Of a stretch of DNA of 5,315 bases, positions 1 to 5,315 are shown in pieces. Location of the stretch: positions 1 to 5,315 of the forward strand of contig UQAU01000058.1 of assembly GCA_900539035.1 (NCBI GenBank), in the 5' to 3' direction. The stretch is from an uncultured Collinsella sp. Its GTDB lineage: Bacteria; Actinomycetota; Coriobacteriia; Coriobacteriales; Coriobacteriaceae. The position numbers and the translations under genes were made by a program. The number at the start of each line of letters is the position of its first letter. The stretch's first letter is position 1. Under the pieces are notes generated by a model. The model searched no databases. It worked only from the letters and a program-made list of their open reading frames with translations, and was not told the DNA's origin.

Positions 1-120
1 TTTAAAACTTTTTAATAATTTTTATATTTTTTCCTTTTTTCTAACATTATAAATAAAAACAAAAATTAAAAAAACCACCACCCCAAACACCACCCCCCCC
101 CCCCCCCCCCGCCCCCCCAC
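1..120. other. Low-complexity end segment (AT-rich, then poly-C)
   Basis: Bases 1-75 are almost entirely A and T. They pass through a CA/C-rich stretch into 18 consecutive C (93-110), a single G, and seven more C (112-118). The rest of the window is strongly GC-rich and complex, so the composition break is abrupt. Read on the minus strand this is a run of G followed by T/A-rich sequence, lying just beyond a very strong hairpin at 142-279. That pattern fits low-quality read ends, such as the poly-G calls of two-colour sequencing, assembled into a contig end. A genuine homopolymer tract is possible but less likely. No gene is supported here. Confidence 0.7.
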
Positions 121-141
121 GCCATTTTTCTATCAGACAAC

Positions 142-279
142 TCGTTGAAGCAAGGCTGCGAAGGCCGCGGGGCCGGGAGGGGTTTCCTAAGGGCACATCC
201 CGCAGCCGCAACGCGGCGAGGACGTGCCCGTGGAAACCCCGCAGGCCCCGCGGCCGGTGGGAGCAACGCTACTTCACGA
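142..279. repeat. Very long GC-rich inverted repeat (extended hairpin), possible usp terminator
   Basis: The core is three nested perfect arms. 163-174 (GGCCGCGGGGCC) pairs with 244-255, 179-187 (GGGGTTTCC) with 232-240, and 191-196 (GGGCAC) with 224-229. An apical hairpin follows, GCCGC (205-209) with GCGGC (213-217) around an AAC loop. That gives 32 Watson-Crick pairs separated only by small internal loops. An outer stem, 142-150 with 272-279 (one bulged T), extends the fold into the last codons of the stress protein gene. The hairpin sits just after the usp stop, so it may end or protect that transcript. Neither strand has a T-run straight after it, so it is not a canonical intrinsic terminator. 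It could equally be a structured RNA or an intergenic palindromic element. Confidence 0.75.
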
Positions 280-706
280 CCAAAATGTCGCAGTCCGTGT
301 TGCGCAGCAGGAACGTCGAAATCGAACCCAGCAGCGCATACTTGATCGAGGACAGGCCGCGGGCGCCGCAGAGCACCAGGTCGGGCTTAACCACGTCGAG
401 CATCTCGTCCTTGAGCGTCTCACGAATACGGCCGGCGCGAATCATAACCTCGACCTCGGGAATATCGGGATTGGCCTTGGCCTCTTCGAGCTGCTTGGCG
501 ATGGAGTTCTTAAATGCCTCCTCTAGGCCGTTGACCAGATCGACCGGATAGGAACCGGCGCTCTCGAGCGCCGTGGAATCGATAACGTGGCCGATGATTA
601 GCTTGGCGCCGTTGTTCGCGGCGACCTTGATGGCGCGTGCGAGCACAAAATCCTGCTGCTCAGTACCGTCGAGTGAAACAAATACCTTGGTGTAGCCCTC
701 GTTCAT
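269..706 (-). CDS. Universal stress protein, UspA family, ATP-binding type
   Basis: This encodes 145 residues, the usual length of a single-domain Usp, a soluble cytoplasmic alpha/beta protein that normally dimerises. The N-terminal strand (VFVSLDGTE, residues 8-16) carries the conserved Asp13 that contacts adenine in ATP-binding family members. The C-terminal half has the full nucleotide-binding signature G-x2-G-x9-G-S at G114, G117, G127 and S128, so ATP binding is predicted. The final strand (DILVVK) is typical of the fold. The ATG start has a strong AAGGAGGA site just upstream, and the stop is TAG. It is a single gene, divergent from uppP, with a candidate promoter in the shared intergenic region. 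Family members support survival under starvation, stress or hypoxia, but the specific role cannot be read from sequence. Family assignment is secure; the paralogue is not identified. Confidence 0.95.
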   Translation of the reverse strand: MNEGYTKVFVSLDGTEQQDFVLARAIKVAANNGAKLIIGHVIDSTALESAGSYPVDLVNGLEEAFKNSIAKQLEEAKANPDIPEVEVMIRAGRIRETLKDEMLDVVKPDLVLCGARGLSSIKYALLGSISTFLLRNTDCDILVVK

Positions 707-710
707 GGTT

Positions 711-718
711 TCCTCCTT
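711..718 (-). promoter_or_regulatory. Ribosome binding site of the usp gene
   Basis: On the minus strand this reads AAGGAGGA, a near-perfect Shine-Dalgarno sequence, followed by AACC and then the ATG at 706-704. It fixes the start of the stress protein and suggests efficient translation. Confidence 0.85.
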
Positions 719-725
719 GGTCTAT

Positions 726-748
726 CGCACGGGCGCGGGGCTCGTGCG
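726..748 (-). other. Small stem-loop in the predicted usp leader
   Basis: CGCACG (726-731) pairs perfectly with CGTGCG (743-748). G732-T742 and G733-C741 can extend this to 8 pairs around a GC-rich 7-base loop. In the usp transcript it would lie about 8 bases before the ribosome binding site, so it could affect translation initiation. The surrounding stretch (about 726-780) is extremely GC-rich, so chance pairing is a real alternative. Confidence 0.35.
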
Positions 749-796
749 TCGGGCGGGCGCGGGCGCGTTGGCCGCCGGACACTTTATCTTGTTGCA

Positions 797-802
797 GTTA
801 TA
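797..802 (-). promoter_or_regulatory. Candidate -10 element for usp
   Basis: The minus strand reads TATAAC, five of six matches to the TATAAT consensus, in the least GC-rich part of the intergenic region. No good -35 hexamer lies 16-18 bases upstream. Transcription would start near 790 and give a leader of roughly 84 bases that contains the 726-748 stem-loop. This is only a candidate. Confidence 0.35.
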
Positions 803-888
803 CCCAAGGATTTCGGTTTGACTGCTCGCAATTCTGTGAACGGGCGAGTTTTTTGGTAAGGGTAGGCGCGGTCGCACCGCCAACGGTT

Positions 889-894
889 GATAAT
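889..894 (+). promoter_or_regulatory. Candidate -10 element for uppP
   Basis: GATAAT matches the -10 consensus at five of six positions, but no convincing -35 lies upstream. If used, transcription would begin near 901, about 55 bases before the TTG start at 956. This would exclude the upstream in-frame ATG at 887 from the message. A TTGACT at 818-823 resembles a -35 but has no partner at a suitable distance. Confidence 0.3.
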
Positions 895-943
895 GGGACA
901 TCGCCCGCATCGTCCGCAGAACATCTACCGGCGGGTGTCTAAC

Positions 944-950
944 GAGGGGG
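944..950 (+). promoter_or_regulatory. Ribosome binding site that decides the uppP start (TTG 956)
   Basis: GAGGGGG lies 5-8 bases before TTG at 956, a suitable Shine-Dalgarno spacing. No comparable site precedes the in-frame ATG at 887 or GTG at 935. Together with the family's usual N-terminus, this selects the TTG. Confidence 0.7.
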
Positions 951-955
951 TCCCT

Positions 956-1936
956 TTGGATATTATCGAGCTTCTAAAATCTGCCTTCATGGGCCTGGTC
1001 GAGGGCATCACCGAATGGCTGCCTGTTTCGTCGACCGGTCACATGATCTTGGTGGACGAGTTCGTCAAGATGAACGTGAGCGAGACGTTCTGGAATATGT
1101 TCCTGGTCGTGATTCAGCTCGGCGCCATTCTGGCCGTCTGTGTGCTGTTCTTCCATGAGCTCAATCCGTTCTCGCCCAGCAAGGGCAAGGAGGGCCGTCG
1201 CGACACCTGGGTGCTGTGGGGCAAGATCGTTCTCGGCTGTATTCCCGCCGCGGCGATCGGCCTGCCGCTCAACGACTGGATGGAGGAGCATTTCTACAAT
1301 GCTCCCGTCGTGGCGCTGGCGCTCATTGTGTACGGCGTGCTGTTTATCGTGATCGAGAACTGGCGCGCGAGCAAGCGCGAGGAAATGGCCGTTGCCGGTT
1401 CGTTTGGTTCGCGTGCTGTGGTGTCGGGTGGACGTCCCGCCGGTGCACACTTTGCGGCGCCCGCGGCAGATGTTGCCGAGGACGAGGACGATGACGAGGA
1501 TCTGGACTTTGGTTCCATCACCACGCTCGAGGACCTAAGTTGGAAGACCGCACTGGGCATCGGATGCTTCCAGGTGCTCTCGCTGATTCCGGGCACGTCG
1601 CGCTCCGGTTCCACCATCATCGGCGGCCTGCTTTTGGGCTGCACGCGTTCGGTGGCGTCCAAGTTTACGTTCTTCCTGGCCATTCCCGTCATGTTTGGCG
1701 CGAGTGCGCTCAAGCTGGTCAAGTACTTCATCAAGGGCGGTACCTTTGGCGCCAACGAGATCGCCATCCTGGGCGTGGGCTGCGTTGTGGCCTTTGTGGT
1801 TTCGCTCATCGCCATTAAGTGGCTCATGGGCTTCGTCCGCCGTCACGACTTTAAGTGCTTCGGCGTCTACCGCATCATTCTGGGCATCGTGGTGCTTGCG
1901 TACTTCTTCGTCTTGGAGCCGATGCTCGGCCTCTAA
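956..1936 (+). CDS. uppP: Undecaprenyl-diphosphatase (UppP/BacA family)
   Basis: This is an integral membrane phosphatase that converts undecaprenyl diphosphate to undecaprenyl phosphate, recycling the lipid carrier for peptidoglycan and other wall polymers. Extra copies can give bacitracin resistance. From the TTG start it has 326 residues. The signatures are present: E16-x3-E20, the PVSSTGH motif (23-29, with H29) and PGTSRSGST (212-220, with R216). Hydrophobic segments lie at about 47-66, 85-106, 117-135, 197-211, 237-258, 268-292 and 303-320. The family is usually near 270 residues; the excess is mainly a hydrophilic loop at about 139-195 with an acidic DEDDDEDLD cluster. An ATG at 887 would add 23 polar residues but lacks a ribosome site, and family members begin like the sequence after the TTG. 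A hairpin terminator follows, so the gene is probably monocistronic. Function is confident; the start codon is slightly less so. Confidence 0.95.
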   Translation: MDIIELLKSAFMGLVEGITEWLPVSSTGHMILVDEFVKMNVSETFWNMFLVVIQLGAILAVCVLFFHELNPFSPSKGKEGRRDTWVLWGKIVLGCIPAAAIGLPLNDWMEEHFYNAPVVALALIVYGVLFIVIENWRASKREEMAVAGSFGSRAVVSGGRPAGAHFAAPAADVAEDEDDDEDLDFGSITTLEDLSWKTALGIGCFQVLSLIPGTSRSGSTIIGGLLLGCTRSVASKFTFFLAIPVMFGASALKLVKYFIKGGTFGANEIAILGVGCVVAFVVSLIAIKWLMGFVRRHDFKCFGVYRIILGIVVLAYFFVLEPMLGL

Positions 1937-1980
1937 CTTAGTCGACGCTGCGCGGCGGTCAGGGCGACAACTTGTCATTC

Positions 1981-2022
1981 AAAGGGGGTGGCATGACCAA
2001 AAGGTCTATGCCGCCCCCTTTT
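1981..2022 (+). terminator. Rho-independent terminator after uppP
   Basis: AAAGGGGGTGGCATGACC (1981-1998) pairs with 2003-2021 around an AAAA loop. The stem has 18 pairs, with one T-G wobble and one bulged T. The right arm ends CCCCCTTTT, so the A-run of the left arm and the T-run of the right arm make it usable on both strands. The T-tail is short (four), but stem strength and position 45 bases after the uppP stop support the call. Confidence 0.85.
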
Positions 2023-2084
2023 CATGCCAATTTGTTCGCTCTGGCCGCCGCTCGCTACCGTTGCCGTGACATCGGTGGCTCCCT

Positions 2085-2156
2085 GATTGGTGCAATGGGA
2101 ACAGGTTGCTTTGCAGCAACATGGTGCAGACTAACCTGACCCCATTGCGCCAAATC
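2085..2156. repeat. Long imperfect palindrome, possible REP/RAYT-like element or structured RNA
   Basis: TTGGTGCAATGGG (2087-2099) pairs with CCCATTGCGCCAA (2141-2153), 13 pairs including one T-G wobble. After a 2x2 internal loop, CAGGTT (2102-2107) pairs with AACCTG (2133-2138). Outer bases GA (2085-2086) and TC (2155-2156) can add two pairs with A2154 bulged. The 25-base loop contains part of a second hairpin, GTTGCT (2105-2110) with AGCAAC (2115-2120), which uses bases of the inner stem and so competes with it. TGGTGCA occurs twice (2088-2094 and 2122-2128). The palindrome lies upstream of the helicase promoter and downstream of the uppP terminator, so it belongs to neither transcript as annotated. 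The style recalls short intergenic palindromes associated with Y1-type REP transposases, but no transposase is present. Structure is certain; identity is not. Confidence 0.65.
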
Positions 2157-2200
2157 CGCTGGGGCGGGCCTGACGGTGACGCACGGAGTCGTGGTGTGAT

Positions 2201-2231
2201 TTGCGTCGGTGTCCGCGCGGCTCGGTATACT
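2201..2231 (+). promoter_or_regulatory. Candidate promoter of the helicase gene
   Basis: TATACT (2226-2231) matches the -10 consensus at five of six positions. TTGCGT (2201-2206) is a plausible -35 at a slightly long 19-base spacing. Transcription would begin near 2238, giving a leader of about 55 bases. The in-frame ATG at 2209 falls inside the promoter and would not be transcribed from it, which supports the start at 2293. Confidence 0.5.
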
Positions 2232-2280
2232 GGTACGGCTCAAACTATGGCGCTGCCCGCAGGCGCGCTGTCCGTCAGAT

Positions 2281-2286
2281 GAGGAG
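2281..2286 (+). promoter_or_regulatory. Ribosome binding site that decides the helicase start (ATG 2293)
   Basis: GAGGAG sits 6 bases before the ATG at 2293. The upstream in-frame ATG at 2209 has no such site. Confidence 0.8.
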
Positions 2287-2292
2287 TCGCCC

Positions 2293-5193
2293 ATGACCCA
2301 GCCCTTGCCCTGGGAAAAGAACGCCGCGGTACCCGTGCCGCCCACGCCGGAACCCGTGCCGCTCGATGCATACGCCGCCCCCGCTGCGCCGGAGCCCGAG
2401 CTCGTCCCGCTCGACATCTACGACGCTCCCGCGCCGGCACCCAAACCCGCCAAGCCGCTCGTCGACATCGACAGCCTTAATCCCGCCCAGCGCGAGGCGG
2501 TCCTGACCACCGAGGGTCCGTTGCTGGTGCTTGCCGGCGCCGGCTCGGGCAAGACCCGCGTCTTGACCTTCCGCATCGCACATATGCTCGGCGACCTGGG
2601 CGTTAAGCCCTGGCAGATCCTTGCCATCACGTTTACCAACAAGGCCGCGGCCGAGATGCGCGAGCGTCTGGCGGCACTCATCCCCAGCGGTACCCGCGGT
2701 ATGTGGGTGTGCACCTTCCATGCTATGTGCGTGCGCATGCTGCGCGAGGACGCCGACTTGCTGGGCTACACCGGTCAGTTCACCATCTACGATGACGACG
2801 ATTCCAAGCGCATGGTGCGCGATATTATGCAGGCGCTCGGTATCGAGCAAAAGCAATTCCCCATCAATATGATCCGCAGCAAGATCAGTTCGGCCAAAAA
2901 CGCCATGATCGGCCCCGAGGACATGCTCAAATCCGCCGACAGCCCCAACGACAAAAAGGCCGCGCAGGTCTACTTGGAGCTGGAGCGCCGCCTGCGCGCC
3001 GCCAACGCGATGGACTTCGACGACCTGCTCGTGCGCACGCTCGAGCTGCTGCGCACCCGCCCTGAGGTGCTCGATAAGTACCAAGAGCGCTTCCGCTACA
3101 TTAGCGTCGACGAGTATCAGGACACCAACCACGTCCAGTACGAGATCGCCAACCTGCTGGCCGCCAAGTACCAAAACCTCATGGTCGTAGGCGACGATGA
3201 CCAGTCCATTTATAGCTGGCGCGGCGCCGACATCACCAACATCCTGGACTTTGAGAAGGACTTCAAAAACTGCAAGACCGTCAAGCTGGAGCAGAACTAT
3301 CGCTCTACGGGTCACATCTTGAGCGCCGCCAATGCCGTTGTTCGTCACAACTCGCAGCGCAAGGACAAGCGCCTGTTTACGGCCGAGGGCGACGGCGAGA
3401 AGATCCAGGCCTTCCAGGCAAGCGATGAGCGCGACGAGGGCCGCTGGATTGCCGGCGAGATCGAAAAACTGCATGCCAAAGGCACGAGCTACGACGATAT
3501 CGCCGTGTTCTACCGCACCAACGCGCAGTCGCGTATCCTCGAAGATATGTTCCTGCGCGCAGGCGTGCCCTACAAGATTGTGGGCGGCACGCGATTCTTC
3601 GACCGTGCCGAGATCCGCGATGTCATGGCCTACCTCAAGATGATCGTGAACCCGGCAGACGAGATGAGCGTCAAGCGCGTCATCAACACGCCGCGCCGCG
3701 GCATCGGCTCCACCTCGATCCAAAAGATCGAGCGGCTGGCGCGCGACAACCGTTGCTCGTTCTTCCAGGCCTGCGAGATCGCAACAGCCGAGACGGGCAT
3801 GTTTAGCGCCAAGGTGCGCAATGGCCTGTCGAGCTTTGTGTCGCTGGTGCGCGAGGGTCGCCGCATGGACGGCGAGCTCAAGGACGTTGTCGAGATGATC
3901 GTCGATAAGACGGGCCTGCTGCAGGCTTTCCGCGCCGAGGGCACCATGGAGTCCGAGAGCCGCGCCGAGAACATCCAGGAATTCCTGGGCGTTGCCGCCG
4001 AATTTGAGGAGACGCACGAGGATATCGAAGGCACGCTCGAGAGCTTGGAAGAGCTGCGCGCTGCTGGTGTTGCCGATGTGCCCGCCGACGTTGAGCCCGA
4101 GCCCGTTGTGGTGAGCGCGCCTGCGTCCGAGCCCGGCCCGTCTGCGCCCGTGTCTTCGTTTGAGGCGCTCGTTGGCGCGCGTGATGCCGCGGGTTCCAAT
4201 CCGCTCGATAGCCTGGCGGCCCCGGCGCTCTCGCCGCAGGATGCCCTGGCTGCCGCCATCGCGGGCAACGCGTATGCCGCGCCGACGGAGCTGCCGGCGG
4301 GCGCCGTGCATGCCGACGAGATCGAGCGCACCTACGGTCCGCTCACCTGTAAGGCACTGCCGGCACTCATGGAGTGGCTGGCCCTGCGCTCCGACTTGGA
4401 TTCCCTGGCCGGCGAGACGCATGCCATTACCATGATGACCATCCACTCCGCCAAGGGCCTGGAGTTCCCGGCGGTGTTCGTGGCCGGCATGGAGGAGGGT
4501 ATCTTCCCGCACGTGCACGACTTTGGCGGTAGTGACGATCCGGGCAAGCTCGAGGAGGAGCGTCGCTTGGCCTACGTCGCCATCACGCGCGCTCGCAAGC
4601 GCCTGTTCCTGACCTATGCGGCCACGCGTCGCACCTACGGCTCGACCTCTGCCAACCCGCGCTCGCGCTTCCTCAACGAGATTCCGTTTGAGGACATCGA
4701 GTTTAGCGGTATCGGTTCTGCCGGTTTTGAGGGCACGGGCTGGGAGAAGCGCGGCGACCGTCACGGCACGTTTGGCTCGGGCGTGGGTTCGGATATGTAT
4801 GGCGGCAAGGTGTTTGGCTCGCATACGCGCTCGACCGGCGGTTCCGGTTCGCGCGGCGGATCGAGCTTTGACGATTTCTTTGGTGGCAGCACTTATGGCA
4901 CCGAGCGCCATCGTGGGGTTTCGCCCGACGCCGGCCGTGTTGCCTCGACCTTTGGCTCGGGCGCGCCGCGAGCCAAAAAGCCGTCATCCAAGGTATCGCC
5001 AACGGTGGAGCGCAAGGTCGATCGCGCCAGTGCATCGCAAGACTTTGCTGCGGGCGATACCGTGAGCCACAAGACCTTTGGCACGGGCACCGTGATCTCG
5101 GTCGCCGGAGACATGATCGAGGTTCAATTCGAGAAGACCGGCCAGACCAAAAAGTTGATGAAGGGCTTTGCACCGATCGTTAAACTGTCGTAA
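2293..5193 (+). CDS. pcrA: ATP-dependent 3'-5' DNA helicase, UvrD/PcrA family (SF1A)
   Basis: This is a DNA translocase/helicase acting in nucleotide excision repair, removal of recombinase filaments and transcription-replication conflicts. It has 966 residues against roughly 720-750 for typical PcrA. The SF1 motifs are intact and in order: Q motif (LNPAQ, Q66), Walker A GAGSGKT (82-88), Ia (TFTNKAA, from 113), II DEYQD (273-277), III GDDDQSIYSWRG (300-311), IV (QNYRS, 334-338), V (TIHSAKGLEF, 716-725) and VI (VAITRAR, 762-768). A C-terminal Tudor-like domain (about 917-966, GDTVSHKTFGTGTV) is the kind that binds RNA polymerase in Gram-positive PcrA and is the main reason for choosing pcrA over uvrD. 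The extra length comes from a Pro/Ala N-terminal extension (1-60), an Ala/Pro insertion (about 590-675) before motif V, and a Gly/Phe/Ser-rich linker (about 805-905). It is transcribed alone from its own promoter. An active enzyme is expected. Confidence 0.96.
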   Translation: MTQPLPWEKNAAVPVPPTPEPVPLDAYAAPAAPEPELVPLDIYDAPAPAPKPAKPLVDIDSLNPAQREAVLTTEGPLLVLAGAGSGKTRVLTFRIAHMLGDLGVKPWQILAITFTNKAAAEMRERLAALIPSGTRGMWVCTFHAMCVRMLREDADLLGYTGQFTIYDDDDSKRMVRDIMQALGIEQKQFPINMIRSKISSAKNAMIGPEDMLKSADSPNDKKAAQVYLELERRLRAANAMDFDDLLVRTLELLRTRPEVLDKYQERFRYISVDEYQDTNHVQYEIANLLAAKYQNLMVVGDDDQSIYSWRGADITNILDFEKDFKNCKTVKLEQNYRSTGHILSAANAVVRHNSQRKDKRLFTAEGDGEKIQAFQASDERDEGRWIAGEIEKLHAKGTSYDDIAVFYRTNAQSRILEDMFLRAGVPYKIVGGTRFFDRAEIRDVMAYLKMIVNPADEMSVKRVINTPRRGIGSTSIQKIERLARDNRCSFFQACEIATAETGMFSAKVRNGLSSFVSLVREGRRMDGELKDVVEMIVDKTGLLQAFRAEGTMESESRAENIQEFLGVAAEFEETHEDIEGTLESLEELRAAGVADVPADVEPEPVVVSAPASEPGPSAPVSSFEALVGARDAAGSNPLDSLAAPALSPQDALAAAIAGNAYAAPTELPAGAVHADEIERTYGPLTCKALPALMEWLALRSDLDSLAGETHAITMMTIHSAKGLEFPAVFVAGMEEGIFPHVHDFGGSDDPGKLEEERRLAYVAITRARKRLFLTYAATRRTYGSTSANPRSRFLNEIPFEDIEFSGIGSAGFEGTGWEKRGDRHGTFGSGVGSDMYGGKVFGSHTRSTGGSGSRGGSSFDDFFGGSTYGTERHRGVSPDAGRVASTFGSGAPRAKKPSSKVSPTVERKVDRASASQDFAAGDTVSHKTFGTGTVISVAGDMIEVQFEKTGQTKKLMKGFAPIVKLS

Positions 5194-5215
5194 TCCCGGC
5201 GGACCTGGGCGGGCG

Positions 5216-5315
5216 TATGGGGCAACATCGCCTGCTCGGGCAGTCCTGCGCAAGACGGAGGCCACATTAAGTGGCCTCCTTTGCGTGCGGAACTCGCGAT
5301 CGATGTTGCCCCATA
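5216..5315. repeat. 15-base perfect inverted repeat flanking the helicase terminator
   Basis: TATGGGGCAACATCG (5216-5230) is the exact reverse complement of the last 15 bases (5301-5315). The arms are separated by 70 bases that contain a 4-pair hairpin (5232-5243, TCGG loop) and the terminator hairpin (5249-5285). The right arm ends at the window edge, so its true length is unknown. It could be a small palindromic element, a large branched 3' structure, or a fold-back artefact if the contig ends here. Confidence 0.6.
5249..5285 (+). terminator. Terminator-like hairpin after the helicase gene
   Basis: GGAGGCCAC (5257-5265) pairs perfectly with GTGGCCTCC (5271-5279) around an ATTAA loop. An outer CGCAA (5249-5253) pairs with TTGCG (5281-5285) across a small internal loop. 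It begins 55 bases after the helicase stop. The T-tail is only three bases, so termination efficiency is uncertain, but no other candidate follows the gene. Confidence 0.7.

Larger units (their letters stand above)
1937..2292 (+). other. Gene-free intergenic region between uppP and the helicase gene
   Basis: This 356-base stretch has no convincing coding region. It holds the uppP terminator (1981-2022), a long imperfect palindrome (2085-2156), and the candidate promoter and ribosome site of the helicase gene (2201-2286). I see nothing notable in 1937-1980 or 2023-2084. Confidence 0.7.

Noticed and set aside
93..118. C-tract as a phase-variation switch
   Set aside because: No gene start or promoter is positioned to be switched by it, and the surrounding composition suggests an artefact.
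66..266. A short minus-strand frame ending in poly-Gly and Trp/Phe
   Set aside because: The poly-Gly is only the C-run read backwards, and the frame lies across the hairpin and low-complexity end with no ribosome site.
863..890. Short hairpin GCGGT-CGC-ACCGC (868-880) as an operator
   Set aside because: Five pairs in a GC-rich stretch are expected by chance, and nothing else supports regulator binding.
887..955. ATG 887 as the uppP start
   Set aside because: It has no ribosome site, overlaps the candidate -10, and adds residues not typical of the family.
1294..1978. Two antisense frames opposite uppP (177 and 147 codons)
   Set aside because: Their poly-Ser and Arg/Glu/His-rich products are shadows of the acidic loop and membrane segments of uppP.
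2209..2292. ATG 2209 as the helicase start
   Set aside because: It falls between the -35 and -10 of the candidate promoter and lacks a ribosome site, whereas ATG 2293 has GAGGAG at good spacing.
1937..2292. Known riboswitch, tRNA or CRISPR repeat in the intergenic region
   Set aside because: No repeated spacer pattern, no cloverleaf and no riboswitch core that I recognise. Only the terminator and the palindrome have convincing pairing.
2275..4911. An 878-codon open frame antisense to the helicase gene
   Set aside because: It lies wholly opposite a gene with all SF1 motifs intact. Its product is Arg/Ala/His/Leu-rich with no recognisable motif, as expected for the shadow of a high-GC gene.

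Overview
The window is 5,315 bases of mostly high-GC bacterial DNA carrying three complete housekeeping-type genes. The GC-rich codon use, the alanine- and proline-rich disordered extensions on a PcrA-type helicase, and the Gram-positive-style PcrA C-terminal domain suggest an actinobacterium. My best guess is a Coriobacteriia member such as Collinsella; this is inference from style and not a sequence match.

Layout from left to right. Bases 1-120 are an AT-rich stretch followed by a near-pure C run. They look unlike everything else here and probably come from a degraded contig end. Bases 142-279 form a very long GC-rich inverted repeat at the 3' end of the first gene. A universal stress protein gene (269-706) lies on the minus strand. 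It is divergent from an undecaprenyl-diphosphatase gene, uppP/bacA (956-1936, plus strand, probable TTG start), across a 249-base intergenic region with candidate promoters for both. uppP ends in a clear hairpin terminator (1981-2022). The gene-free stretch 1937-2292 also contains a second long imperfect palindrome (2085-2156), a candidate promoter (about 2201-2231) and a good ribosome binding site. These lead into a large UvrD/PcrA-family DNA helicase gene (2293-5193, 966 residues), followed by a terminator-like hairpin (5249-5285). That hairpin sits inside a perfect 15-base inverted repeat whose right arm ends on the last base of the window.

The three genes do not form one operon or pathway. 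The stress protein is read leftward, uppP is closed off by its own terminator, and the helicase has its own promoter. UppP recycles the lipid carrier for cell-wall synthesis, PcrA/UvrD handles DNA repair and transcription-replication conflicts, and the stress protein is an ATP-binding Usp. I see no defence system, mobile-element gene, CRISPR array, tRNA or rRNA. The unusual content lies in three non-coding palindromes and in three lineage-style disordered insertions (one in UppP's cytoplasmic loop; one internal and one C-terminal in PcrA) plus a repeat-bearing PcrA N-terminal extension. I find no convincing evidence of an undescribed multi-gene system.
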